From Trichaptum fuscoviolaceum (lineage: Eukaryota > Basidiomycota > Agaricomycetes > Hymenochaetales > Trichaptaceae): a stretch of 64,000 nt of DNA. Below, piece by piece: positions 35,246 through 46,912 of the stretch. Numbering within the stretch: position 1 is the stretch's first letter; each line of letters starts with the position of its first letter. A program made the position numbers and the translations under genes. The notes under the pieces were generated by a model, which was given only the letters and a program-made list of their open reading frames with translations, was not told where the DNA came from and did not search any database. The DNA lies in the NCBI GenBank assembly GCA_910574455.1, contig CAJSYZ010000007.1, positions 3,293,773 to 3,357,772 of the forward strand, written 5' to 3'.

Positions 35246-38023
35246 ATGTCTCTTGTTGTCCCTCACGCTAACATGCCAGTGCTACCTGTTAACACTGGCA
35301 TCCCGGGCCAGCAAGCCACTGGCACTCAGCCTCAGCCTCCCAAGCCAATCAAAATCACAATGCTGCTGGATCCAGAGAAAGCCAGACTAGCTGGTATGTA
35401 GTACATGTCTCAAAAACTAGTATTAGTAGTAATTTCAATTCTTTCACAAAAAGTCCAAACAGGACTAGTTCTTGTTGGCGAAGATGGAGCCTATTCGTGG
35501 CTTATAAAGACGTGGTCAGACATGGTGAAAGCAATTGAAATTTTCAATCAGATGGCACAGCGAGATGACAGTGGCAAATCAGCAATCAAGTAAGTGTCAT
35601 TCATGTTGCCAGCCTTCAAAGTATGTGACCAGGACATTCTCTTGACAGCCTGCCAGTGAATGGGCCCGGCGTCTCCATGTCCGACTCGGAGTCTCTTGCA
35701 AGTGCAGGGCCCGGGTTGAGGTCACAATCGGAGTTTGAGGTCGGACTAGGAGTTGGCAGTGGCAATTTGACGTCTGCCACTGAGGCGGAACCAGACACAT
35801 CCAATTTGGAATTGTGAGTAGTGTTGCCAGCCTGAGCTTAATTGCATCTTGATGACATTCCATTCTACTGTCAGCGAGGCCGCCAGTGCCGGTGCCACTG
35901 GCAGTGGGGTGGCAAAACCTGGGTCGGACGTGGACTCCAAGCCGTCAAACAGTGTCGAAGACTTGAAAACGAACCTGTTGAGTGACATTGCCAGTCTGTG
36001 TAGATTGCTTCTTATCTCTTTCCTATACCCAACTAGCGACTTGTCAGTCACCATGCTCAATGGGATAGGGGGCGACTTGGACAAAGCGGGCAAGGAATGG
36101 ACGGACATTGGAGGAAAGCTGGTCGAGACTGCCAAAGTTCTCAACCAGGTGATAACAAAACTCAAGCATGGAGCGGCAGCTCGGGCGGCGAATCCTGATG
36201 AAAAAAAGAAAGTGGATGAACGGCTGGATCGGGCGATGCGGAATGTTGGATCTCAAGATCTTGAGAAAAAAAGGGAAGATCTGAAAGCCACGAAAAAAAA
36301 GGCGGCCAAATCGGAGAACACGGATTACTCGGAGACAATAAAGACCTTGGAGGAGAAAGTCGATTCTCTCTCCAATGAGATACAACATATAAAGGACCAG
36401 GCAACCCTGAATTACCCGATGCTTGCGAGGGCTGCAGCTGAGGAGGGCATCCATGCGCTACACTCCGTCATGGCAGCTAATGTTAGCAAAAGGCTTGACA
36501 GTCAATTTGATATGATTCAAAGCACCACCGACAAGGTGCATCAAATGAACGAAAAGCTGGCTCGTTTGGAGACATTGGATGCTGAACGGAAGGCGGACCA
36601 GACATTGGATGCTGAACGGAAGGCGGACCGCTCCAAAGACGACCTTTTGACGCGGACTATAGCATCGTTCGCTGTCATGATACGCGAGCTTCAAATCATT
36701 GCCGTAGCAGCTGAATTGGTAAGTCATCTTGAAAGCTATTGCAAAACAAATTAAACTCATGAGTTCTCACATAGAGCGAAGCGGCAGCTTGTAGTATTAA
36801 ACTACGACACGTCTTCGAGGACGCCAGGAACATTCTTTATATGGCTTTTGCCATTGTTTTCCCAAACAAATTCAAGATCGAATCGGTTGCCCCTTTTGAC
36901 ATTACTGGTGATGGCGGTGTCAAGACAGCGGGGCTCATCAGAGGTGTAAACGAGCTTTACGCTGAGTTCACTGCCCAACCAACCATGCGCCGGGACGGAA
37001 AGGTTCCCATTGCAAGGCATCTGTTTGATGACCTGCTCACCGCTTTACCTCAAAGCCTCATATCCTCAGAGGAAGCACGCTACGAAGAGTGGTTAGCAGG
37101 GATTGAAGACAAGTTAGCAGACTTCCGCGAGGAGGATACGACATACAAGGACGCGGTTAAGGCGAAAAAGAAAGCAGAGGAGACGACAAAGGACCCAAAG
37201 TGTAGTGAGGAAAAGAGGGGCCGGGCCGTGAAGACGCTGAGGGAAACCGAAAAGAAGCTGCAGAGCTTGGTAGAGGGCGCGAGAGCAGAGCTTAAATCCA
37301 AATACCCCTTCACAAACTCCTGGCAGCCGTCGCCTGACGCAAAATCCATCGAAAAGTTCCGTTTCTTTCTTGTGCGCTTCTATCTTATCTTCGAATTCCA
37401 TCGAAGGTTGTATGTCATCCTCAATCGCAAGCTGAAGAAGTTGGATTCACAACAGCCAGCCACCACACTCGACGAGCAGGAGTCCACATGGGATGCCAGC
37501 ATAGATGACTTTACGTGCAAACCGTTCCCAAATCTTGATCCATCAGAAGAGGGGTCCTCGATCTGAAGGACCTGCCTAAGTTCTATTTCGAGGAATTCTT
37601 TGCAAAGATGGCCGAAGAGGGCGACATCGAATACTATGGCTCTGAGGACATACCCCATGCGTCGGCCAAAGGTTTTCCTCCAAAAGCTCTCCCAGCTGAT
37701 ATACAGCGCAGTTTTGAGGAAGTCTCAGCTTCTTTCGACCAATTATCCTTGAACACACTAGCGGAAGTTGTCAAGCAGGCGAATCTCACGGAAGTCCCGG
37801 TGCCAGTGCGAAAGTGGCCGGAAAATGACGAAGACCGAAAAAAATTATCGAAGATCCTGCATCTGGAGAAGCGGCGAAATACGCACAGGGAGAAAGCTGT
37901 TATCCTTTCCAACGCGATGCAGATGATTACGTCTTCTGAACATGTCGTTTTTGAGGTGATGAACGAGACTCCACTCAGGCAACATTTGAATAAACTTATC
38001 CACGACCGACATTATTATGGTGA

Positions 38024-38852
38024 TGTTACGACCGTCGGGAATTGTAGCGGGAAACAGTTTCGGGAAACTGGAATTCACGACAAGAACCCGCGTTCGGGAA
38101 TCTGGGTTCGCGACTGGGAACGAGCGTGGGAATTCTGGCGGGAAACGCGCGGGATTCTATCCAGGCGCGTCGCGGGATTCTCAAGGCCAGCTAGGACTCT
38201 TCACTGCTTTGAACGTCAAGTAAGCGGATCCCTAAGGAAGCACTCCACAAGTAAGTATTGCGCAACTAACTACACAGGAGAAAAGAGAGAGATCGCACCT
38301 AAGGAAGCACTCCACAAGAGGTCAAAAGTGGGGTGCTCCTTACGATGCCTACAGCTATTTATCTACTTCGTAAAGACTGTATAGTTAATCTACGCTAAGT
38401 GTCCTTGCGCAATGCGCACCTATCTACTACAAACGATACATGCTACGACCGCACTGCTAGGCATGTCTATCCCGTCTCTCCAGATGGCTACGGCCTGTCC
38501 GTGGACGTCAGCGTCCGGTCCGGGGCCGCGACTAGCCAGACTAGGTATGCCAGACTGTTGCAGGTCGTCACCTTGAGGTACTAACGGATTAATGAGCGTA
38601 TGTTGATAAGTGAATGTACGTGTGCCGTGCGGGTCGTCGTAAATGAATGTGTGTATGCGTGCATGGTGGTCGGGACGGTGGTGCGGGATAGGTCACGTGA
38701 GCGGGGGATCTTGCGGGGGATCGTGCGAGTCGGGAAAGGGGTTTCGCGCGGGGAATCCAATGGCGGGGTTCTCCCCGCGGGATTGTCTGCTCATGTCGGG
38801 ATCCTTGGCGGGAAAGTGCGGGAAATGAGAAAAGGGGCCTGGGATCTCGACA
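38024..38852 (-). repeat. LTR, 3' LTR of copy 1 (829 bp)
   Basis: Starts TGTTACGACCGTCGGG and ends GGGATCTCGACA on the + strand. It matches the other LTRs in the window almost exactly. Confidence 0.93.
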
Positions 38853-41800
38853 TTACCCCCCTCCAAAGGCGCAACTCCGGGGCGCCAAGCTTGAATCTTG
38901 CTCAGGTCACAGAGCTCGATAGCGTTGACTTCTCGAGGGGCGTCCGGGTGTTTTCGATAGAAACTGCGAATTTTAGCCTTTGCATTACCCATATCCTTTG
39001 CGGGAATCCATGTATCTTCCGCGCTCGAATATCCCTTCCATCGTACCAAATATTCAAACCTCCGTCTAAACCGTCTAGCGTCCAGTACCTCTTCCACCTC
39101 GTATACCAGATCTCCTTCTACTTCGACTGGGGGCGGGGGGGGTTGCGTTCGACCGGGAATGTCGTCTTCGTGGTATGGCGAGAGCAGCGATACGTGAAAT
39201 ACGGGATGAATCTTCAGCGACGCGGGGAGTTCGAGTTCGTAGGTGAGGTCACTTAGCTTTGCCTTCACTTTATACGGCCCTAGTCGTTTCGGTAATAATT
39301 TGCCGCGCTCCCGGTCGCCGAACGTTCGTCGCCTCGAGCCATACTTTATCCCCGACTGCGTACTGCGGGGCCTCGTTCCTGGCCTGATCGTAGTGCTGCT
39401 TCATGCGCTCTGCCGCAACCTCCAAAGCCGCTCTTGCCTCTTCCTGTGCCTGCTGAAGCTCCTGTAGTCGTGCGTCCGCGGCGGGGACCGTGGACAGGCC
39501 GTCGCTCGGGGCAATCGTGAATTCGGGATTGTAGCCGTAGACGAGCGCGAACGGGGATTGTCGTGTTGCCGCGTGCGCTTTCGTGTTGTGCGCGAACTCT
39601 GCCATCGGGAGTAATCCGGCCCAGTTTTCTTGTCGTGTATCTATGAAAGCCCGTAAATATTGTTCCAGCTCTTGGTTTACCCTTTCGGTTTGCCCATCCG
39701 TCTGCGGGTGATACGCAGTCGACGTGGTACCCTTGATACCGAGTCGGGAAAAAAAGGGCTTTCATGAACTGCGCGACAAACTGTGGTCCGCGGTCGGATA
39801 TGATCTGGCGGGGGGTTCCGTGCAGCTTCCAGACGTGTTGCAGGAAGAGTTCTGCGGTTTCCGGTGCATCGACATCAGACGTGGTCGGGATAAAATGCGC
39901 TTGCTTGGTGAGACGGTCGACCACCACGAAAATTGCGTCGTAATCCTCAGATCGGGGGAGCTGGGTGATGAAATCGCACGAAATCGCCTGCCAGGGGCCC
40001 TGCGGGATTTCGTTCGGTTGCAGGAGTCCTACCGGGCGTTGGGATCGGTTCTTCGTGCGTGCACAGGTATCGCATCCCGAAACGTATCGTTCTACGAAGT
40101 TAGACATCCCGGGCCACCAGTAGTTGCGGCTTACCATCTCAAACGTTTTCCAACGTCCAGGATGTCCGGCGGGGAGGCTGTCGTGGTAAGTCTTCACCAC
40201 ATCCCGGCGAATGGTCTCGTCTTTCGGGACGTAAACCTTACCCTGGTACAGGATGAGGCCTTCCTCGGTGCTCCAGTCCTCAAGTTCCTTGGTCAGGACT
40301 CGAGGCGCCTTGGACTTGACCAGCTCGATCGCGTCCACCAGTTCGTCTTCATATTGATCTGACTTACGAATGCGTCGTAGGAGGGCCTGATCCCCGTGTA
40401 CCTGCGTCATTCCCCGCCGAATTGCCTTTAGTCGAAACATTTCGGGGGTCAAGAGGGTCCGTCCCGTGTTGTCTTCGCCTTCGGGTTGAAGATCGACGCG
40501 TCGTGACATGGCGTCGGGTTTGCCCCCGAGTCGCCCTGGGCGATGGCGAATCGTAAAATCGAAGCGGGTGAGGAACAGACTCCACCGGGCTTGGCGTCGC
40601 GTCAGCGTTCGGGATTCAGAGAAATATAGCAGATTCTTGTGGTCAGACACGATATCGAGTTTATGACTCGCACCTTCGAGATAATGTCGCCACTCGTCAA
40701 GAGCTCGAATAATCGCGAGTAGCTCCTTGTCATAAATCTCGTAGTTGCGTTCCGCATCGTTGAGGGATTTCGAGAAAAAGGCGACCGGATGTATCAGCCC
40801 GTCGTCGCCTTCCTGGGACAAGACCGCGCCGGTCGCGAAATCAGAGGCGTCGCATTCCACGATGAATTGGTCGCGACATGTCTGGCATCATCAGGACGGG
40901 GGCGGTCGTGAACATGCGCTTGAGATGGTCGAAGGCGAACTGCTGGTTTTCTGTCCAGGCCCAGCGAACGTCCTTCTTCAGCAGCGTCGTGAGCGGTTTG
41001 ACGATGTGCGAGAAATCCCGAATGAAGCGTCGATAGAAATTCGCGAACCCGAGGAAGGCTTGAATGTCTTTCACCTTTTTCGGGGTAGGCCAGTCGAGGA
41101 CCGCCTGTACCTTGGCGGGATCCATAGCCACCCTTCCCTGCGAAATAATCATCCCGAGATACTCGACGGAAGTCTGTTTGAATTTGCACTTTTCGGGTTT
41201 ACAGAACAAGTCGTTTTCGCGCAGCCGCTTAAGGACTTCCCGTACGTGTTCCTCGTGCTGCGATTCATCTTCGGAAAAGATTAGCAAGTCGTCAAGATAG
41301 ATGATCACGTATACTCCAATGAGATCTTTGAAGATATCGTTCATCATATGCTGGAAGGTCGCCGGGGCATTCGTGAGCCCGAATGTCATCACCGTTGGTT
41401 CGAAATGTCCTGCCTGAGTCCGAAATGCGGCCTTCCACTCGTCGCCTTGCTTCAGTCGCACGTTGTGGTAGCCCCATCGCAAATCTAACGTCGTGAAAAC
41501 CTTCGCCTTTTGCAGTGCGTCTACGAGTTCCATCGTGAGGGGAAGCGGGTATCGATTCTTGACCGTGATATCGTTCAGTCGTCGGTAATCGACTACCATG
41601 CGCAAGGTTCCGTCCTTTTTCTTGATAAAGAAGACGGGAGCCGCTGCAGGGGATTTCGAAGGTCGTATGTACCCTTTGCGCAGGTTTTCGTCAACGAATT
41701 CGCGAAGGGCGTCGCGTTCGGCCGGGGCCAACGGATAGATTTTGCTGTACGGGGGAACCTTCCCGGGTTCTAAATCTATGGCGTGATCATACGGCTTGCG

Positions 41801-43836
41801 TAGTGGAAGCCTTTCGGATTCAACTTTCGAGAAAACGTCGGCAAACTCACGAAATTCGGGGGGAACTAGTTCCTCGAAGGTTTTTCGCCTTCCTTCACTG
41901 CTGACTTCTCCGCGATGGCCTGGGAGTGGGTGTACGAGGCGGCAATTTTGTACGCGAAGTGGTCGTCCGTCGTGACGAAGTAGGATTCAGCGTCGTGGTA
42001 CTGGTCCCAATATTTTTCTGAGTACCGAAATCCTGGTGGGACAGCTTCCCATTCGGCCTGGGTCCTGTCGGGCCCCCAGGGGGTCTCGACTTCTTCTGCT
42101 ATGGCGAGGCGGGGAAGCGGGACCAGGCGTTGCTGGTTGTCACACTGAGGTGGGCAGCGGTTGAGATCGACCACATCGTTGGTCCAGTCAATGGTTGGGT
42201 TATGGTGCCGCAACCAGTCGATCCCCATGATAATATCGTCGTCGCCAATATCCGCGACGGCCATGGTCAACTGTTCTAAGTGTCCCTTCATCTCGACGTT
42301 GAGGACTACTTCCTTGGTGATGCGTCCAATCGCGTTCGGGGAATTGTCCGCGTTGCGCAAAAGTATCGGGATTACCAATTCCCGAGTCTGGAGTCCGTGT
42401 CGCGAAACGTAGCGGGAATTTATGAAAGTTCCCGACGCACCGCTGTCTAACATTACTGTGGCTAAGGCATCCGTTTTTTCCGTCGCTAACCTGTACCGGG
42501 AACTTCAAATGTCGTCGAAGACGACGGTCTATTGTAGAGATGGTTAAATACAAGGGACCATTATTAAGAGAGTTCTTCGGCCACAAGGGCGGTTGGGTCG
42601 TATAGGGCGCGACTGAGCAATACGACCCTACTGAAAATCCGCTGGGGGCGGGGCTTCGGGATTGTGAACGTTCTTGGCGGCGGGCGTCATGGCGGCGAAT
42701 GCGTTTTGTAGCACGGACTGCTGCACATTCTGGACGTACTGTTCCGCCATACGTTTGAGCGTTTCTTCGAACGACTGGAGCGCGGGGGGCGCGGGGCTCG
42801 ACGGGGACGTGGATTTCGTAGCCTTTAGGTTTCGGGTTGGCGGTCGCGTTGGGCAATCGCTCACTAAATGGTCTTTCTCTCCGCAGTAGTAGCATAGTCC
42901 CTTACTCCTGCGCTCCCGGCGCACCCTGTCAATCTCCATTGCGTTGGGATCCTTCGTCGAGCTTGCGCCCGCAGTCGGGATCGTACGCGGAGCTGAACTA
43001 GTGGTGCCGGGAGTGCTTCGGGGCGTAGCCGCTGGCTTTGATACTGGTCCATAGGCGTGTGCGAGCCTTAGCTTCTCGTCCGTCTCGGAAACCCAGTTGA
43101 CGTAGGCATCGAATTTCATATCCTTCGCCTCTGTGCTGGCGATGTGCTGGCGAACCTGGTCTTTGAGTCCCTTCCGGAACATGTCGAGGTAGATGACATC
43201 CGTCGTTGCGTCCTTGGGCCACCCGGTGAGGGCTTGGAGGGCACGGAATTGCGACGCAAACTCGGCGACCGTTCCTGTCTGGCGTAGGCGCATCAGCTTG
43301 TCGGCTGCGGCTTTGTCTGCATCGATTTCTCCGTAAGAGGCGCGAAGGGCGGCGAACAGGGCCTCCAGGCTGGCGGCTTCTGGCGGTGTCGGGATGTCCT
43401 GGAGTCGATCTAGAATGGGTCGCGCCCAGTCTTGCGCCGGTCCCCCGCAGTAGCATCAGGGCGAATGCGACCTTGCGGGTTTCGTTCAGCCCAGGATGTT
43501 GTCCGAACAGGTAGAGCTTAATCTGGTGAATCCAGTTTTCCAGCTTGGCTCGTTCGCCTTCGAAGGTGTCGGGAAGCTTCATCTTGAGCCCTGCTCCACC
43601 CCCAGACGGGGAGGCGGGCTGGCTCGCGATTTGGGCTTCTAACGCCTGGTTGGCGTGCTTGAGCTGGGCGACAGTGTTCTGAACCTGATTGTGTTCGTTG
43701 ACTAACTTGGAGTAGCGTTTTTCGAGGGTGTCGAGGCGATCAAGGATGGGCTGGAGTTTGTCTTCCTCCATCGAGGAGCTCGGGGACGGGAAAGCGAAGG
43801 TATCTGCGAGTCCTCCCCTTCCTGGTGGGACGACAT
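38693..43836 (-). pseudogene. gag-pol of copy 1, broken by single-base indels
   Basis: Same domain order as copy 3 but with at least seven 1-nt indels compared with it: near 43820 (loss), 43441 (gain in a C run), 42473 (gain in a T run), 41877 (loss), 40870 (gain), 39755 (gain in an A run) and 39303 (gain). Gag starts at 43836 and its CCHC knuckle lies near 42890. Pol ends inside the left LTR at 38693. Substitutions relative to copy 3 are few, so the damage is almost wholly indels, which fits sequencing error as well as decay. Confidence 0.85.
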
Positions 43837-43925
43837 CGCGGGTCGGCGGTACGGGTGCGGGGGTAGAAGTAAAGAGCGTGAGGGTGTCGAGTCCGAGCGG
43901 CGGTGAGCCAGGACTTTTGACCTAA

Positions 43926-44755
43926 TGTTACGACCGTCGGGAATTGTAGCGGGAAACAGTTTCGGGAAACTGGAATTCACGACAAGAACCCGCGTTCGGG
44001 AATCTGGGTTCGCGACTGGGAACGAGCGTGGGAATTCTGGCGGGAAACGCGCGGGATTCTATCCAGGCGCGTCGCGGGATTCTCAAGGCCAGCTAGGACT
44101 CTTCACTGCTTTGAACGTCAAGTAAGCGGATCCCTAAGGAAGCACTCCACAAGTAAGTATTGCGCAACTAACTACACAGGAGAAAAGAGAGAGATCGCAC
44201 CTAAGGAAGCACTCCACAAGAGGTCAAAAGTGGGGTGCTCCTTACGATGCCTACAGCTATTTATCTACTTCGTAAAGACTGTATAGTTAATCTACGCTAA
44301 GTGTCCTTGCGCAATGCGCACCTATCTACTACAAACGATACATGCTACGACCGCACTGCTAGGCATGTCTATCCCGTCTCTCCAGATGGCTACGGCCTGT
44401 CCGTGGACGTCAGCGTCCGGTCCGGGGCCGCGACTAGCCAGACTAGGTATGCCAGACTGTTGCAGGTCGTCACCTTGAGGTACTAACGGATTAATGAGCG
44501 TATGTTGATAAGTGAATGTACGTGTGCCGTGGCGGGTCGTCGTAAATGAATGTGTGTATGCGTGCATGGTGGTCGGGACGGTGGTGCGGGATAGGTCACG
44601 TGAGCGGGGGATCTTGCGGGGGATCGTGCGAGTCGGGAAAGGGGTTTCGCGCGGGGAATCCAATGGCGGGGTTCTCCCCGCGGGATTGTCTGCTCATGTC
44701 GGGATCCTTGGCGGGAAAGTGCGGGAAATGAGAAAAGGGGCCTGGGATCTCGACA
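43926..44755 (-). repeat. LTR, 5' LTR of copy 1 (830 bp)
   Basis: Mate of 38024-38852. It is followed directly by the GGTGA target duplication and then the resumed accessory reading frame. Confidence 0.93.
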
Positions 44756-45088
44756 GGTGACGACGAATCTCTCTTCAAATTCATAGAAAACGCACCATCC
44801 GTACTGCACCTGACAGCGGGGGAACCACTCTTTACCTATGAACAGCAGGACGTGCTTAAAAGGATATGCAAGATAGTGGGGAACCATGGCCCTTATGGTC
44901 GGGCACCTCAGTCTTATTTGGCTCTGCGCATGGACTGGGCAAAGGAAGTGCGTGAGCAAACACGGAAGCCTCCTAGTTCCAAGGAAGGATTTGTGAATCC
45001 TTCCAATCCTCATTACAAAGAGCCATTTGAGTTTCGGATTACCGGCGAAGGCGTATCTCGACTCAAATCTTTGACGCCCTTGTCCTAG

Positions 45089-45993
45089 TATACTACTACC
45101 CGTAGTATATGGTCACGGTATAAACTTCGTCGAGTCTATCTGTCTTCCTGATAAACAATGATGTTTCGACTTTGTCTTTCCGATAATAGTAAACAATGAT
45201 GTGTCGTCTTTTTCTTGAATAAAACGCCTATGTCTTGCTTGATTGTGTGATGATATGACCTTCAACTTGAAGATATTTTGTAAATACTGATCACCACATC
45301 TCATACGATGCAGCGCATCCCCAGGCTGCCAGGAGTATCTACTAGCCTACTAGTACTCGTACTAGTAGTACCCGAAGGCTTGTTTGTGTTGTGCTTCTAC
45401 TTTAACATTCAAGTTTCGGGGACATACACCGTGTTAAAGTTCCTCTGGCTCAAGTTGCCTTCAACATCACTACTTCATCCCTTCAATGTTCCGGGGAGCA
45501 AGATGAAGAGGACATGGACGGCAAATTCTTCTGCCAGTGATGTCTGAGTCGGAGTCACTCAGGCTCACTGCCACTCAGGCTGCCAGTGCCAGTGGCACGC
45601 CGGTCACTGGCACGGTGACTTCAAGTTCAACTTGAAGTTGTGGCACTCACTACTAAGGCTGGCAGGCTGGCACTCAGTTGTCGACTTCAACTTCAAGTTG
45701 TCTACCACAGGCATAGTACTTGGTGGACATTGAAGATGCTCAACACTGGCCGTAGTCACCATGCCATACAACCAGGCTCGTTAACAGAGAACTTCCTCAG
45801 GTTGTCTTACGTCCTGGTGTATTTTCTGTTTAACACTACGTTCTGCTCTCCAGGATTACATCTTGGCCCGCACCCTCCACTATTGATCGCATCCTACGCA
45901 ATTATCGGAAAAAGGAACAGCCGCTGCCGTAGGATGTACAGTTGAGTTGACACGGGATCATCTTACACACTGGCACTGGCAGCCTAGGGCAGG
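45089..45993. repeat. Short-palindrome-rich spacer between accessory gene and copy 2
   Basis: Carries exact AACTTGAAGTT at 45629-45639 and AACTTCAAGTT at 45689-45699, TACTAGTACTCG-type words near 45345-45375, and CACTGGCA/TGCCAGTG words near 45575-45610. Small ORFs here have no supporting features. Copy 2 is inserted at its right end. Confidence 0.65.
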
Positions 45994-46823
45994 TGTCGAG
46001 ATCCCAGGCCCCTTTTCTCATTTCCCGCACTTTCCCGCCAAGGATCCCGACATGAGCAGACAATCCCGCGGGGAGAATCCCGCCATTGGATTCCCCGCGC
46101 GAAACCCCTTTCCCGACTCGCACGATCCCCCGCAAGATCCCCCGCTCACGTGACCTATCCCGCACCACCGTCCCGACCACCATGCACGCATACACACATT
46201 CATTTACGACGACCCGCCACGGCACACGTACATTCACTTATCAACATACGCTCATTAATCCGTTAGTACCTCAAGGTGACGACCTGCAACAGTCTGGCAT
46301 ACCTAGTCTGGCTAGTCGCGGCCCCGGACCGGACGCTGACGTCCACGGACAGGCCGTAGCCATCTGGAGAGACGGGATAGACATGCCTAGCAGTGCGGTC
46401 GTAGCATGTATCGTTTGTAGTAGATAGGTGCGCATTGCGCAAGGACACTTAGCGTAGATTAACTATACAGTCTTTACGAAGTAGATAAATAGCTGTAGGC
46501 ATCGTAAGGAGCACCCCACTTTTGACCTCTTGTGGAGTGCTTCCTTAGGTGCGATCTCTCTCTTTTCTCCTGTGTAGTTAGTTGCGCAATACTTACTTGT
46601 GGAGTGCTTCCTTAGGGATCCGCTTACTTGACGTTCAAAGCAGTGAAGAGTCCTAGCTGGCCTTGAGAATCCCGCGACGCGCCTGGATAGAATCCCGCGC
46701 GTTTCCCGCCTGAATTCCCACGCTCGTTCCCAGTCGCGAATCCAGATTCCCGAACGCGGGTTCTTGTCGCGAATTCCAGTTTCCCGAAACTGTTTCCCGC
46801 TACAACGCCCGACGGTCGTAACA
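45994..46823 (+). repeat. 5' LTR of copy 2 (830 bp)
   Basis: TG...CA bounded. By the self-priming match, U3 is about 45994-46517 and R begins at 46518 (see separate entries). Confidence 0.93.
46485..46518 (+). promoter_or_regulatory. Predicted LTR promoter: TATA-like box and transcription start
   Basis: ATAAATA at 46485-46491 lies 33 bp upstream of 46518, the first base of ACTTTTGACCT. That 11-mer is the exact complement of the primer-binding site, so by analogy with Tf1 it should be the 5' end of the genomic RNA. The start site is inferred. Confidence 0.6.
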
Positions 46824-46825
46824 TT

Positions 46826-46836
46826 AGGTCAAAAGT
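46826..46836 (+). other. Self-priming primer-binding site (11 nt)
   Basis: AGGTCAAAAGT begins two bases after the 5' LTR and is the perfect complement of ACTTTTGACCT at 46518-46528 in the same LTR. No TGG-type tRNA primer match is present at the LTR edge. The same pair exists in copy 1 (43913-43923) and copy 3 (63791-63801). Confidence 0.7.
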
Positions 46837-46912
46837 CCTGGCTCACCGCCGCTCGGACTCGACACCCTCACGCTCTTTACTTCTACCCCCGCACCCGTAC
46901 CGCCGACCCGCG

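Larger units (their letters stand above)
38024..44755 (-). mobile_element. Ty3/Gypsy chromovirus copy 1, full length, reverse orientation
   Basis: Bounded by TG...CA LTRs at 38024-38852 and 43926-44755, and flanked by 5-bp target duplications GGTGA at 38019-38023 and 44756-44760. The LTRs differ by a single-base indel near 38628/44531 in the parts compared, so insertion was recent. Coding is on the - strand: the 5' LTR is the right one, with the 11-nt primer-binding site at 43913-43923, and the polypurine tract (CCCCCCTCC on +) abuts the left LTR at 38855. It interrupts the accessory gene at 35246-45088. Confidence 0.95.
35246..45088 (+). pseudogene. Unrecognised accessory gene split by a Gypsy insertion
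   Basis: Coding parts lie at 35246-38023 and 44756-45088; retrotransposon copy 1 with its target duplication GGTGA separates them. The first four junctions (near 35393, 35590, 35815 and 35998) splice in phase. The product starts MSLVVPHANMPVLP, has VLVGEDGAYSWLIKTWSDMV, then a coiled coil (KKAAKSENTDYSETIKTLEE) with a tandem 12-residue repeat (LDAERKADQT, LDAERKADRS), then MAFAIVFPNKFKIES and FFLVRFYLIFEFHRRLYVIL. Near 37551 a GGGG run is one base out of frame with the continuation LDLKDLPKFYFEEFFAKMAE. The end beyond the insertion reads EDVLK-like RICKIVGNHGPYGRAPQSYL and stops at 45088. Before the insertion this was probably a complete gene. No family recognised. Confidence 0.7.

Noticed and set aside
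38600..39256. ORFs reading through the LTR into pol on the antisense strand (215-218 residues)
   Set aside because: Composition is forced by the sense coding and the LTR; no motifs, no plausible promoter.
21787..45088. A TET/JBP dioxygenase gene, as carried by some Agaricomycete transposons
   Set aside because: No His-X-Asp...His dioxygenase signature was found in any orphan protein.
45640..45945. ORF of 101 residues between the split gene and copy 2
   Set aside because: It runs through palindrome arrays, has no recognisable motif and poor codon character.
24859..46000. Terminal inverted repeats of CACTA type bounding the Plavaka block
   Set aside because: I looked for CACTA/CACTG ends and matching inverted termini around the arrays and found no convincing pair; the many short palindromes make chance matches easy.
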